A stretch of DNA of 64,000 nt from Streptomyces xiamenensis (GTDB taxonomy: Bacteria > Actinomycetota > Actinomycetes > Streptomycetales > Streptomycetaceae). How positions within the stretch are numbered: the first letter of the stretch is position 1; every line of letters starts with the position of its first letter. Shown piece by piece: positions 1-8,424 of this stretch. Below the pieces are notes generated by a model that made no database searches, was not told where the DNA came from, and saw only the letters and a list, made by a program, of their open reading frames with translations. Where the stretch lies: the NCBI RefSeq assembly GCF_000993785.3, contig NZ_CP009922.3:248001-312000 (forward strand), in the 5' to 3' direction. The translations under genes were made by a program, and so were the position numbers.

Positions 1-70
1 CATAGTCCGCAGTTACGGGCCGCCGTAGCGTTTCCGGTGACACCGCAATCCTCATCGGGAGAACTCGCGC

Positions 71-742
71 ATGATCTTGTACGACGCCAACGCACCGGGG
101 CCGAACCCGACGACCGTACGACTCTTCGCCCACGAGCGGGGCGGTCTCGAGTTCGATGTCGTGACGATCGACCTCGTCGGTCTGGAGAATCGGAAGCGCC
201 GTTACCTGACCGACGTGAATGCCCGAGGAGAGGTCCCCGCCCTTCGCCTCGACGACGGCAGCGTGGTCACCGAGATCACAGCGATCTGTGGCTACTTCGA
301 CGAGGTGGCACAGGGCGGCCGACCACTGTTCGGCGAGACGCCGCAGGAGCGGGCGGTCATCCATATGTGGACGCGGCGGGCCTATCTCGAGGCCGTGCTT
401 CCCTTCGTGAACTACTGGCGGGGCGGTGAAGCGGCGGAGAACGCCTATCGCGGTCACCGCATCCTGCAACCCGAGGCCAGGCGGAGCAACAGGCTGCTCG
501 CCGAACGCGGCCTCAACCAGTTCGATGAGGATCTGGCGGGCGGGACATACCTCGCCGGCCGGGAAGCGACGATGGCCGACATACTTCTGTACGCCTTCAT
601 GGCGACGGTCATCGAGGGGGAAGGCATCAATTGGCTGAACGTGCCGCAGCGGCCCAACGTCGCCGCGTGGTACAAGCGCATGGCGGCCCGCGAGGCCAGC
701 AAGAAGATGCTGGCCTCCCTGCCGGCGCACTTTCAGAACTGA
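71..742 (+). CDS. Glutathione S-transferase family protein
   Basis: Predicted cytosolic GST of 223 residues. The N-terminal third reads like the thioredoxin-fold domain (MILYDANAPGPNPTTVRLFA, then the cis-proline block GEVPALRLDDGSVVTE at about residues 53-68). An all-helical C-terminal domain follows, with the usual helix-capping segment TYLAGREATMADILLYAF at about 158-175. Length is normal for the family. The ATG at 71 has a GGGAGA motif about 8 bases upstream. Seven bases separate it from a glutathione-synthetase-like gene, so the two are probably co-transcribed. GSH-dependent enzymes are unusual in actinomycetes that rely on mycothiol, so the true thiol cosubstrate is uncertain. Family assignment is firm; substrate is unknown. 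Confidence 0.9.
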   Translation: MILYDANAPGPNPTTVRLFAHERGGLEFDVVTIDLVGLENRKRRYLTDVNARGEVPALRLDDGSVVTEITAICGYFDEVAQGGRPLFGETPQERAVIHMWTRRAYLEAVLPFVNYWRGGEAAENAYRGHRILQPEARRSNRLLAERGLNQFDEDLAGGTYLAGREATMADILLYAFMATVIEGEGINWLNVPQRPNVAAWYKRMAAREASKKMLASLPAHFQN

Positions 743-748
743 ACATCC

Positions 749-1746
749 GTGATGCGTTTTCCCTTCGTCATCGACCCGCTTCCGGGCCTTCGCCCCGAAC
801 ACGACACCAGCGTGTCTCTCACGGAGGCGGCGCAGCGGACCGGGGTTGACGTGTGGGCGGCCGAAGCGGCCGGCCTGGTCCTTGTCGGCGGCGGCGCGGC
901 GGCGTGGGCGCGACCGGTCCGGATCAACCCGGCGGAACGGCGCGCAGGGCGGGGGGAGGCGCCGGAGACGTGGTGGCGAGGCGGCGCGCCGGAGCGGATA
1001 CGCCTCCGCTCCGGCAGCGCCGTCCTCAGGCGTGTCGACCCGCCCGTGAACAGCGCGCACCTGCGGGCCACGTACATCCTCGAAGCGGCCGTTCGCGAGG
1101 GTGCGCAGCTGTTCAACGACCCGCGCGGCCTGCGCGACGCCAATGAGAAACTGCTGCCGCTCGCCGTAGACGTCCCGGCCCCCGATACGATCATCACCGC
1201 CCGCGTACTCGACGTTCTGGAGGCCCTGGAACGGTGGGACGTGGCGGTGGCGAAACCGTTGGAGGGAGCCGGCGGACGTGGCGTGGTCATGGTGCGCAGG
1301 AGCGACCCCGGGCTGGCGGCGCTCATCGGCCTCGTGACTTTCCAGGGGACGCGTCAGACAGTGCTCCAGGAGTACCTCCCCGCCGTGGCAGAGGGCGACA
1401 AGCGCATCATCCTGCTCGACGGCGAGCACGTCGGGGCGATCAATCTCCGGGCATCCGATCAGGACTTCCCGTGCAACCTCGCCGTCGGCGCCGTGACGGA
1501 GGCGACGGCGCTCGACGAGTCCGACGCGGAGAACTGCCGCTGGCTGCACCCGCGGCTCGAACTCCTCGGCCTCCCCCTTTGGCCGGGATCGATGTCATCG
1601 GCGGGTGGCTGACAGAGATGAACGTGACCAGCCCGACCGGGCTCCGCGAGATCGAGCTTCTGACGGACGAGGGGCCGAGCGATCGCATTGCCGAGTGGAT
1701 CACGAACGTCGCGTCAGCGTCCGGGTCAGCGACACTAGGGCGATGA
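749..1746 (+). pseudogene. Glutathione synthetase-like ATP-grasp gene, frameshifted near 3' end
   Basis: The 749 frame resembles prokaryotic glutathione synthetase (GshB): an RVDPPV substrate-domain motif near residue 93, then an ATP-grasp loop with AVAKPLEGAGGRGVVMV near 169-185. After about position 1578 the frame ends in unrelated residues and a stop at 1612. The family C-terminus (GIDVIGGWLTEMNVTSPTG) is found in the next frame and runs to TGA at 1744-1746. That restored end overlaps the AraC start as ATGA, the arrangement expected of the ancestral gene. A single missing base in the run near 1575-1582 explains it. This may be a real mutation or a sequencing error; the shortened protein would lack part of the active site. 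Confidence 0.78.
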
Positions 1747-2675
1747 CCTCCGATCATCTGGCAGACGTACTGGATCTCGTACGAGTGCGTGCGACCCTGT
1801 CCGGAGCGATCGCCGTCGACAGCCGCTGGACGTCCCGTGCCCCCCTGTGCGACCAGTTGAAGATCATCGGGGTGCTCCGGGGGCACGTCACCATACGTAC
1901 GAACGGCGCGCCACCCGCCGCCCTCGAAGCCGACGACGTGGCTGTCCTCCACGCGCGTTCCTGGCTGGAGCTGCACGGCGGGACCGGCACGGGGTCCGTC
2001 CTCGAAGTCCCGGCGCCCCGAGGATACGTCCGGCACCTCGGACCCGCCGGATCCCCCTCCGACATCGTCGTGGGCGGCCACATCGACCTCGACGACACGG
2101 GCCGGGCCCTGCTGACCGAGGTGCTCCCCTCGCTGGGGCACCTCCGCGGTTCCCTGCCGCAGGCCGGCAGCATGCGCCGTAGCCTGCTGTTGCTCTTCGA
2201 AGAGTCCGCCGAGAACAGCGCGGGCTCCTCATTCGCCCGCCGCCAGTACGGCCGCCTGCTCCTGCTGGAGATCCTGCGCACCTACGCCCGCGCGGCGGAA
2301 CTCCCGCCCGGATGGCTCCGTGCGCAGGCCGACGAACGGCTACGGCCTGCGCTCGCAGCCATGCACGCCGATCCCGGCAGGCCCTGGCGCCTGGACGACC
2401 TCGCCGGCACGGCACGAATGTCACGTACGGCCTTCGCCGTGCGGTTCCGTGCCGCCGCAGGCGTACCGCCCCACGCCTATCTGACGCGCTGGCGCATGCT
2501 GCTCGCCCGGTGCGCCCTGGCGCACGACGACGTGACCGTCGCCGCGCTCGCCGCGCGGTTGGGCTACGGCTCGGAAAGTTCGTTCTCCCACGCCTTCAAA
2601 CGCGAGGTCGGCGAGTCCCCCCTGCGTTATCGCACGCGCGGGGGTGGCGCGGCCTCGGAGGCCGGCTCTCCCTGA
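1743..2675 (+). CDS. AraC family transcriptional regulator
   Basis: A 310-residue regulator with an N-terminal cupin-like sensing domain (about 1-190) and a C-terminal double helix-turn-helix AraC domain (about 215-300). The latter includes SRTAFAVRFRAAAGVPPHAY and the second helix region LGYGSESSFSHAFKREVGESP followed by YR. The ATG at 1743 is preferred because it forms an ATGA overlap with the restored end of the upstream gshB-like gene, and because residues upstream of it in the same frame do not resemble the family. It probably controls the GST/GshB-like pair or a neighbouring oxidoreductase operon; this follows from position only. Confidence 0.9.
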   Translation: MTSDHLADVLDLVRVRATLSGAIAVDSRWTSRAPLCDQLKIIGVLRGHVTIRTNGAPPAALEADDVAVLHARSWLELHGGTGTGSVLEVPAPRGYVRHLGPAGSPSDIVVGGHIDLDDTGRALLTEVLPSLGHLRGSLPQAGSMRRSLLLLFEESAENSAGSSFARRQYGRLLLLEILRTYARAAELPPGWLRAQADERLRPALAAMHADPGRPWRLDDLAGTARMSRTAFAVRFRAAAGVPPHAYLTRWRMLLARCALAHDDVTVAALAARLGYGSESSFSHAFKREVGESPLRYRTRGGGAASEAGSP

Positions 2676-2745
2676 CCCCGCGCTTTCGCGACTAGGGTTG
2701 TCCAGGCCTTGATCAATAAGCGGATAGTGCCGCTGACCTGCACCG

Positions 2746-2945
2746 ATGGGACTTGTCGAGGGTCCTGTCAGTTGCGGGCCGAGCCGGACGTGTTCGGCCC
2801 GGTGGCCTCCGACCCGACCGTCTACCGTTTCATGGACGCTCTCGCCGCATCCGGCTCCAAGGCCCTCGCGGCGACCCGGGCCGCACGCTCGGAAGTACAC
2901 GGGCATGTCTGGGACTTGGTGGGTGCGAGCAGTCCGGCCGCCGAG
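2746..2945 (+). mobile_element. IS1380-family transposase remnant
   Basis: One plus-strand frame encodes a short stretch (residues DVFGPVASDPTVYRFMDAL, then a run of Ala/Arg ending in HVWDL) that matches the N-terminal part of IS1380-type DDE transposases, where a GPVASDPTVxR block precedes the catalytic core. Only about 65 residues remain; the frame then passes into antisense of the broken aldehyde-oxidase gene near 2945. No terminal inverted repeat is recognisable. Its position exactly at the truncated 3' end of the large-subunit pseudogene suggests the element took part in the deletion. Confidence 0.7.
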
Positions 2946-2949
2946 GGCT

Positions 2950-3488
2950 GGGTGATCGTGGACGACGATGTCGCTGGCGGCGAGCGCGGCGTCGAGGGAG
3001 GCCACGCCGGGCGCCAGGATGTCGAGGCTGCCCGGTGACCCGCTGATGGTGGCTCCGGCCGGAACGTGGGGCTCGTCCGCGATCGAGGTGCGCGGTGGCC
3101 TGATGTCGTAGGTCGCGGTGATCCTCGCGGCGGCGTCGCGTGCCTGCTCGGGGGTCTCGTCGACGACCATCGCGACAACCTGGCCGTGGAATCGGACCGC
3201 CGCGTCACGGAGCGGGACGTAGTTCTCGACGAAGCCGACGAGCGGGCCGGTGATGGGATGCAAGGCCCAAGCGGGGGTCCGGCGCGGCGTAGACACGCAG
3301 GACACCGGGTGAGGCCAGCGCGGCTGCCGTGTCGATGCCGGTGAGGGTGCCTCGCGCGACGGTGCTGGTGACGAGATGGGCGTGTGCGAGGCCGGCGGCG
3401 CGGTAGTCGCCGGAGTACCGGCCGCGCCGGTGACCTTCAGCCTGCCGTCGACGCGCTCGGTCTCGCGTCCGACTGGGGAACAGGACAT
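2950..3488 (-). pseudogene. Aldehyde oxidase large (Mo) subunit, truncated copy 1
   Basis: Starts at ATG 3488 with the N-terminal sequence of a xanthine-dehydrogenase-family molybdenum subunit (SPVGRETERVDGRLKVTGAA), clearly paralogous to the intact gene at 8425-10677. The reading frame shifts at about 3424, where the expected RYSGDY block is in another frame, and shifts back near 3270. It then continues through the ENYVPLRDAAVRFHGQVVAMV and LDILAPGVASLDAALAASDIVV blocks and stops matching at about 2950, beside a transposase remnant. Only about 180 of some 750 residues remain and no Mo-cofactor-binding region is left. It is the last gene of operon copy 1, eleven bases after the XdhC-like gene. 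Confidence 0.85.
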
Positions 3489-3498
3489 CGTGGATCCT

Positions 3499-4644
3499 TC
3501 AGGTGCTGAATGCGAGTGCGCCGGTCGACGGAGCATTGTGGTGGATGGGAACCCCGGTGCTCAGGGGCGCACCCGAGCCGCCATGCCGGTGGGCGACGAC
3601 CTCCGCCGCTATCGAGAGCGCTGTCTCCTGCGGGGTATGTGCCCCGAGGTCGAGGCCGATGGGCGAGTGCAGGCGATCCAGCTCACCACTGGTGAGACCG
3701 GCGTCACGGAGCCGGGACAGGCGTTCCTCGTGGGTGCGGCGGGACCCCATGGCCCCCACGTACGCAACCGGCATACGCAGCGCGGCGGTCAGGAGCGGCA
3801 GGTCGAACTTGGGGTCGTGGGTGAGCACGCACACGACGGTGCGCTGGTCCAGCAGTCCGGCGTCGGCCTGGGACCGGAGATAGCGGTCCGGCCACTCGAT
3901 GACCACCTCCGCGTCCGGGAACCGTTCCGGGGTGGCGAACGTGGCCCTGGCATCGCAGACGGTCGCCCGGTAGCCGAGGAAGGATCCGAGCCGGGCCAGC
4001 GCGGCTGCGTGGTCGATGGCGCCGAAGACCAGCATCCGAGGTGGTGGGGAGTTGCTCTCCACCAGCAAGGTCATCGGCTCCCGGCAGTAGCTGTCGGCCG
4101 CCCCGAGCTCGAGCGTGCCGGTCACCCCGGCGTGCAGAGCACCGGTGATCTGTGCCTCGGCGACCTGGTCGAGCAGTACGTCCCCGAGCGTGCCCGCGAC
4201 GGATCGCCCGGGCCGCACGACGATCGCACGACCGAGGTGGGTCTCCGGGCCGCGCACGATCGTGGCCACGGCCACCGCCCGGCCCCCCGCGGCATCGGCC
4301 AGAGCCGATTCGAGCCATGGTTCGGTGCTGGGGTCGTGGTGGCGCAGGAACAGGTCGATGGTGCCGCCGCAGGTCAGGCCTACGTCGAACGCGTCGGCGT
4401 CGCTGTACCCGAACCGCAGGGCCCGGGCGCGGTGATCCCCGGCCAGCATCTCCCGACACGCGTCGTGGACCGCGGCGTCGACGCACCCGCCCGACACATT
4501 GCCCAGCACTGTGCCGTCCGCGTTCACGACCAGGGACGAGCCGGGCTGCCGCGGAGCGCTGCCAGCCACGCTCGTGACGGTGCCAGCCACGAACGGGGCC
4601 CCGCGACGGACACGTTCGGCCAGGTCTGGCGCAAGCTCAAGCAT
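3499..4644 (-). CDS. XdhC/CoxI-family molybdenum cofactor maturation protein
   Basis: A 381-residue XdhC-type chaperone, the family (PaoD in E. coli) that binds molybdopterin-cytosine dinucleotide and inserts the sulfurated cofactor into the large subunit. The N-terminal XdhC_CoxI domain shows FVAGTVTSVAGSAPRQPGSS at about 18-37 and NVSGGCVDAAVHDACREML at about 49-67, with the conserved GGC. The C-terminal Rossmann-like half has RMLVFGAIDHAAALARLGSF, TVVCVLTHDPKFDLPLL and YVGAMGSRRTHEERL. Length is normal. It lies between the FAD-subunit gene (69-base gap) and the broken large-subunit gene, and may serve the intact large subunit of copy 2. Confidence 0.92.
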   Translation of the reverse strand: MLELAPDLAERVRRGAPFVAGTVTSVAGSAPRQPGSSLVVNADGTVLGNVSGGCVDAAVHDACREMLAGDHRARALRFGYSDADAFDVGLTCGGTIDLFLRHHDPSTEPWLESALADAAGGRAVAVATIVRGPETHLGRAIVVRPGRSVAGTLGDVLLDQVAEAQITGALHAGVTGTLELGAADSYCREPMTLLVESNSPPPRMLVFGAIDHAAALARLGSFLGYRATVCDARATFATPERFPDAEVVIEWPDRYLRSQADAGLLDQRTVVCVLTHDPKFDLPLLTAALRMPVAYVGAMGSRRTHEERLSRLRDAGLTSGELDRLHSPIGLDLGAHTPQETALSIAAEVVAHRHGGSGAPLSTGVPIHHNAPSTGALAFST

Positions 4645-4713
4645 GTGCGCCGCCGGCTCCCGGACCGCCTGCCTCGACGGAGCCAGGCCGGGCGGGGCCC
4701 CAGCGCCGGCCGC

Positions 4714-5690
4714 TCACCGGTTCTCCTGCAGTTCGGTCAGCGCCCGTACCAGGGTGCGACGCAGCAGCGCGGGCTTGAATCGGTTGTGTTCCCGTGGTCG
4801 GGCGCCGTCCGCGGCACTGGCGACGGCCGCCTCGAACGTCGCGGAGGTGGCGGGCCGGCCCGTCAGGGCGCGTTCGACGGCCGTCAGCCTCCACGGTCTG
4901 GTCCCTACTCCCCCTGCGGCGATCCGGGCGTTCACGATGGTGCGCCCTCGCAGTTGGAGCGCTACGGCGGCCGAGGTGAGTGCGAACTCGTACGACTGCC
5001 GGTCGCGGATCTTCAGGTACAGCGAGTGCGCCGCCCAGGGCGAGCGGGGCACGGTGATCCCCGTGATGAGCTCGTTCGGCCGCAGCACGTTCTCGACATC
5101 GGGGGTGTCACCGGGCAGGGTGTAGAACGTCTCCAGGGGTACGGTGCGCGTGCCGCGTGCCGAGGCCAGGTGGACGGTCGTACTCAACGCCACCAGCGGG
5201 ACGGCCAGGTCGCTGGGATGGGTGGCGATGCACGCGTCGCTGGTTCCCAGCACGGCGTGGCTGCGGTTGATCCCTTCCAGGGCTGAGCAGCCGCTGCGCG
5301 GCTCCCGCTTGTTGCACGGGGTTGTGACGTCGCGGAAGTAGCTGCACCGCGTGCGCTGCAGCAGGTTGCCGCCGATGCTCGCCATGTTGCGCAGTTGGGC
5401 CGAGGCGCTCAGCTCCAGCGCCTGCGCGACCATCGGGCAGTGCCGGCGCACGGCGGGCGCGGTAACCACGTCGCTCATCCGTTCGAGCGCGCCGATGTGC
5501 AGACCGTCGTGGTCCAGCGAGATGCCGTCCAGGGGCAGCCGGTTGATGTCCACGACACGGTCGGGGGACATCACCTCGAGCTTCATGAGGTCCACCAGGG
5601 TGGTGCCACCGGCCAGGAACGCGGTGCCGGGCTTGGCGTCCCGCACAGCCTCACGGACCGAGCGCACCTGGGCGTAGGTGTAGGGCCGCA

Positions 5691-5691
<1 letters not shown>
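4714..5691 (-). CDS. paoB: Aldehyde oxidase FAD-binding subunit (PaoB-like)
   Basis: A 325-residue FAD subunit of the xanthine-dehydrogenase/CO-dehydrogenase flavoprotein family. AFLAGGTTLVDLMKL at about 24-38 and ASIGGNLLQ at about 104-112 are FAD-binding blocks. An inserted loop with cysteines near 116, 126 and 135, in the context RTRCSYFRD...CNKRE...GCSAL, matches the extra [4Fe-4S] site known from E. coli PaoB and separates it from ordinary XdhB proteins. The start is the ATG at 5691, which overlaps the upstream TGA by one base (TGATG) and so implies translational coupling with the FeS subunit. The enzyme should pass electrons from the Mo site through the FeS clusters to FAD. Confidence 0.92.
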
Positions 5692-6314
<623 letters not shown>

Positions 6315-6487
6315 CAATGCCTCCTGGTGATGGCGAGTTCGGGCAGGGGAAAGGCCGGCGCCGCGACCGTCCGTGCGGCCGCGGGGTCGAGCGCTGCTCC
6401 AAGGCTGACCATCCGAAGCAGGATCATCCAGGCTCTGCCGATCCCAGGCTGAGGTCGGACAGAAGGAGCCGGGGCGGGCACCGATCC

Positions 6488-6590
6488 GGGCCTGCGGCAT
6501 GATGCGGGATCGGATCGGCCGTATGTGACACACCGAGCGTCAAGACGGTAAGAACGGTGCGCTCCAGGCCAGTTACGACACAGGACAGCG
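6488..6590. repeat. Long direct repeat, copy A (upstream of paoA)
   Basis: About 103 bases that recur at 7889-7990 in the same orientation at roughly 92% identity by eye. Shared blocks include GGATCGGATCGGCCGTAT, GACACACCGAGCGTC, GACGGTAAGAACGGT and CTCCAGGCCAGTTACGACA. A GGGCC-rich stretch follows in both. Copy A ends 173 bases upstream of the paoA start on the minus strand. The remaining sequence between 6315 and 6818 holds no gene I can support. Confidence 0.85.
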
Positions 6591-6818
6591 CCTGACGACC
6601 GACCGGGCCGGGCCGGGCCGGGCCGAGCTCCTCTGACTGCGACAGGCGAGATACAGCCGGGGGGGTCGGACTCGTCCGTGGTGCGCGACGAGGACCTGCG
6701 CGTTGCGGGCGAGAGAAGGTGGCTCTGCTGTGCAGCATGTCGGACCGACTACTGCGGCGATGCCCACTTCGAGCTCGTCAGGACGGCATCCGGCGGAGCC
6801 GGTCTTCGGTTCGCCGGG

Positions 6819-7658
6819 TCAGTGCAGCGTCTGTGTGCCGATCACGGACAGGACCTGTAGTTTCTCGTAGCTCTCCGTGCCCGGGACAGCGGTGTAGACC
6901 ATCAGGGAATGAGCCTGGTCCGGATCGATCAGGTGCTGGCAGTTCAGCTCCAGAGCACCGACCTCGGGGTGAACGAAGTGCTTGACCTCGCGCGGACGGA
7001 TCCCGATCTCATGGTCGTCCCACACCCGCCGGAACTCTTCGCTGGAGCCTAGGAGCAGGTCCGCCAGATACGCGGCTCGGGAGCCGGGACCCCGGAGGGT
7101 GACAATCCCGCGCAGGCCCGCGGCGTACATCCGGGTCATGAACGCGTGCTGCTCCGGAGCGTACAGGTCCCGGGCACCGGGGTCGGTGAACCACCGGTAG
7201 CCACTGCTGCGGGCAGGACCTGTGTACTGCGTCGTATCGCCGGTGAGGGCGACACCCATCGGTGTCTGCCGCAAGGTCTCCCCGAGCTCGGTGACGATCT
7301 CCGCAGGCGTGTCCTGCAGCCGGTCCAGAACACGCAGCAACCCCGGGCTGATGTGTTCACTGGAGCTGTCCCGCGGCGGCGGGTTGTGCCCGGCCAGCCG
7401 GAACAGATGGTCACGCTCGTCGATGGACAGGTGGAGCCCCTGGGCGATCGAGGCGAGCATCTGCGGTGACGGCTGCGGACCACGCTCGCGCTCCAGACGG
7501 GAGTAATAGTCGGCCGACATGTTGCACAGTGTCGCCACCTCCTCCCGCCGTAGCCCGGTGGTTCTGCGGCGCCATCCCCGAGGCATCCCGACGTCCTCCG
7601 GCTGGAGCGCCTCACGACGGTTGCGGAGAAAGCCCGCCAGCCCTGCGCGATCGATCAC
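6819..7658 (-). CDS. XRE-family regulator with MmyB-like ligand-binding domain
   Basis: A 279-residue regulator. The helix-turn-helix domain occupies about 35-85 (TGLRREEVATLCNMSADYYSRLERERG). The remainder is the MmyB-type ligand-binding domain (about 105-270), with the RWFTDPGARDLY, HPEVGALELNCQHL and MVYTAVPGTESYEKLQVL blocks typical of actinobacterial members. Start is GTG 7658 with an AGGGGAG ribosome site. It sits between the two aldehyde-oxidase operons and, like copy 1, lies downstream of one copy of a conserved 100-bp repeat, so autoregulation plus control of the oxidase operon is plausible. In known cases such regulators often control short-chain dehydrogenases or oxidoreductases. 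Confidence 0.92.
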   Translation of the reverse strand: MIDRAGLAGFLRNRREALQPEDVGMPRGWRRRTTGLRREEVATLCNMSADYYSRLERERGPQPSPQMLASIAQGLHLSIDERDHLFRLAGHNPPPRDSSSEHISPGLLRVLDRLQDTPAEIVTELGETLRQTPMGVALTGDTTQYTGPARSSGYRWFTDPGARDLYAPEQHAFMTRMYAAGLRGIVTLRGPGSRAAYLADLLLGSSEEFRRVWDDHEIGIRPREVKHFVHPEVGALELNCQHLIDPDQAHSLMVYTAVPGTESYEKLQVLSVIGTQTLH

Positions 7659-7888
7659 GGCGCTCCCCTTTCTGAGAGTTCCGCCTCGTTTCCCCGTGCT
7701 GTGCTGTTTCCTTTCTATCGCCTGTGCATGCGCGTATCCACGGCTTGTCGATCCCCCCTTAGGACGCGCGCCGCCGCGTCAGGGCACGCTCGTACCTTCC
7801 CGCGCGGGGCGGAGTCGGCGTTTGCCGCCGCGCCTGTGGGCCACCGGTCCAGGTCAATGGTCGGGGAAGCGAAGGTGTGTGCCGACCA

Positions 7889-7990
7889 GGGCCCGCGGCA
7901 TGATGCGGATCGGATCGGCCGTATCTGACACACCGAGCGTCGGGACGGTAAGAACGGTCCGCTCCAGGCCAGTTACGACAGAGCACAGCG
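7889..7990. repeat. Long direct repeat, copy B (upstream of XRE regulator)
   Basis: Second copy of the repeat described at 6488-6590, differing by about seven substitutions and one indel. It ends 230 bases upstream of the GTG start of the regulator gene on the minus strand, a geometry close to that of copy A and paoA. The rest of 7659-8424 shows no convincing gene or hairpin. Confidence 0.85.
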
Positions 7991-8424
7991 TATGCCGACC
8001 AACCGGGCCGGGCCGGCCGATTTCCTCCGACGGCGCCGGGTGGGGTGGCAGAGCCGGTGCGGCCCGTAGGCCGCACCGGCCGAGCGACTCGTCATGCCCG
8101 GGAGCATGCGGGTGCTGACCCCGGACCGACCTTCTCTGCGTGTCGAGCAAGCGGAGGCGGTCCGAGCAACAGTCGGCCGGAACGCGCTCCTCACGCACTC
8201 CGGCACTCGGAGAACGACGGGGGGCAAGGGTGTCGGCATGGTCGGCCCCAGGAGGCGTCCGGGTGCCGCCCGCCGTGCCGGCCGGTCGTCCGACGTGATC
8301 GCCGCCGGACCGCACACAGGTCGACAGGACCAAGGGGCGCGCTCCCGTCGACAGCCGGTGTGACGAGCGGGAGCTCGGTCTCGGCGGGGGCTCGGCGCGG
8401 GCACCGAGGCCACCGTCCACACCG

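Noticed and set aside
3376..5286. Plus-strand open frame of about 636 codons
   Set aside because: Antisense to the XdhC-like and FAD-subunit genes, which have clear family motifs; the frame itself shows none.
6600..6626. GGGCC tandem run as microsatellite or G-quadruplex
   Set aside because: Short GC-rich runs are expected at this base composition, and the pattern is only four imperfect units.
6700..6810. Possible plus-strand relic of an XRE-type HTH
   Set aside because: A short KVALLCSMS-like segment is suggestive, but the frame breaks after about ten residues and the match is too short to support.
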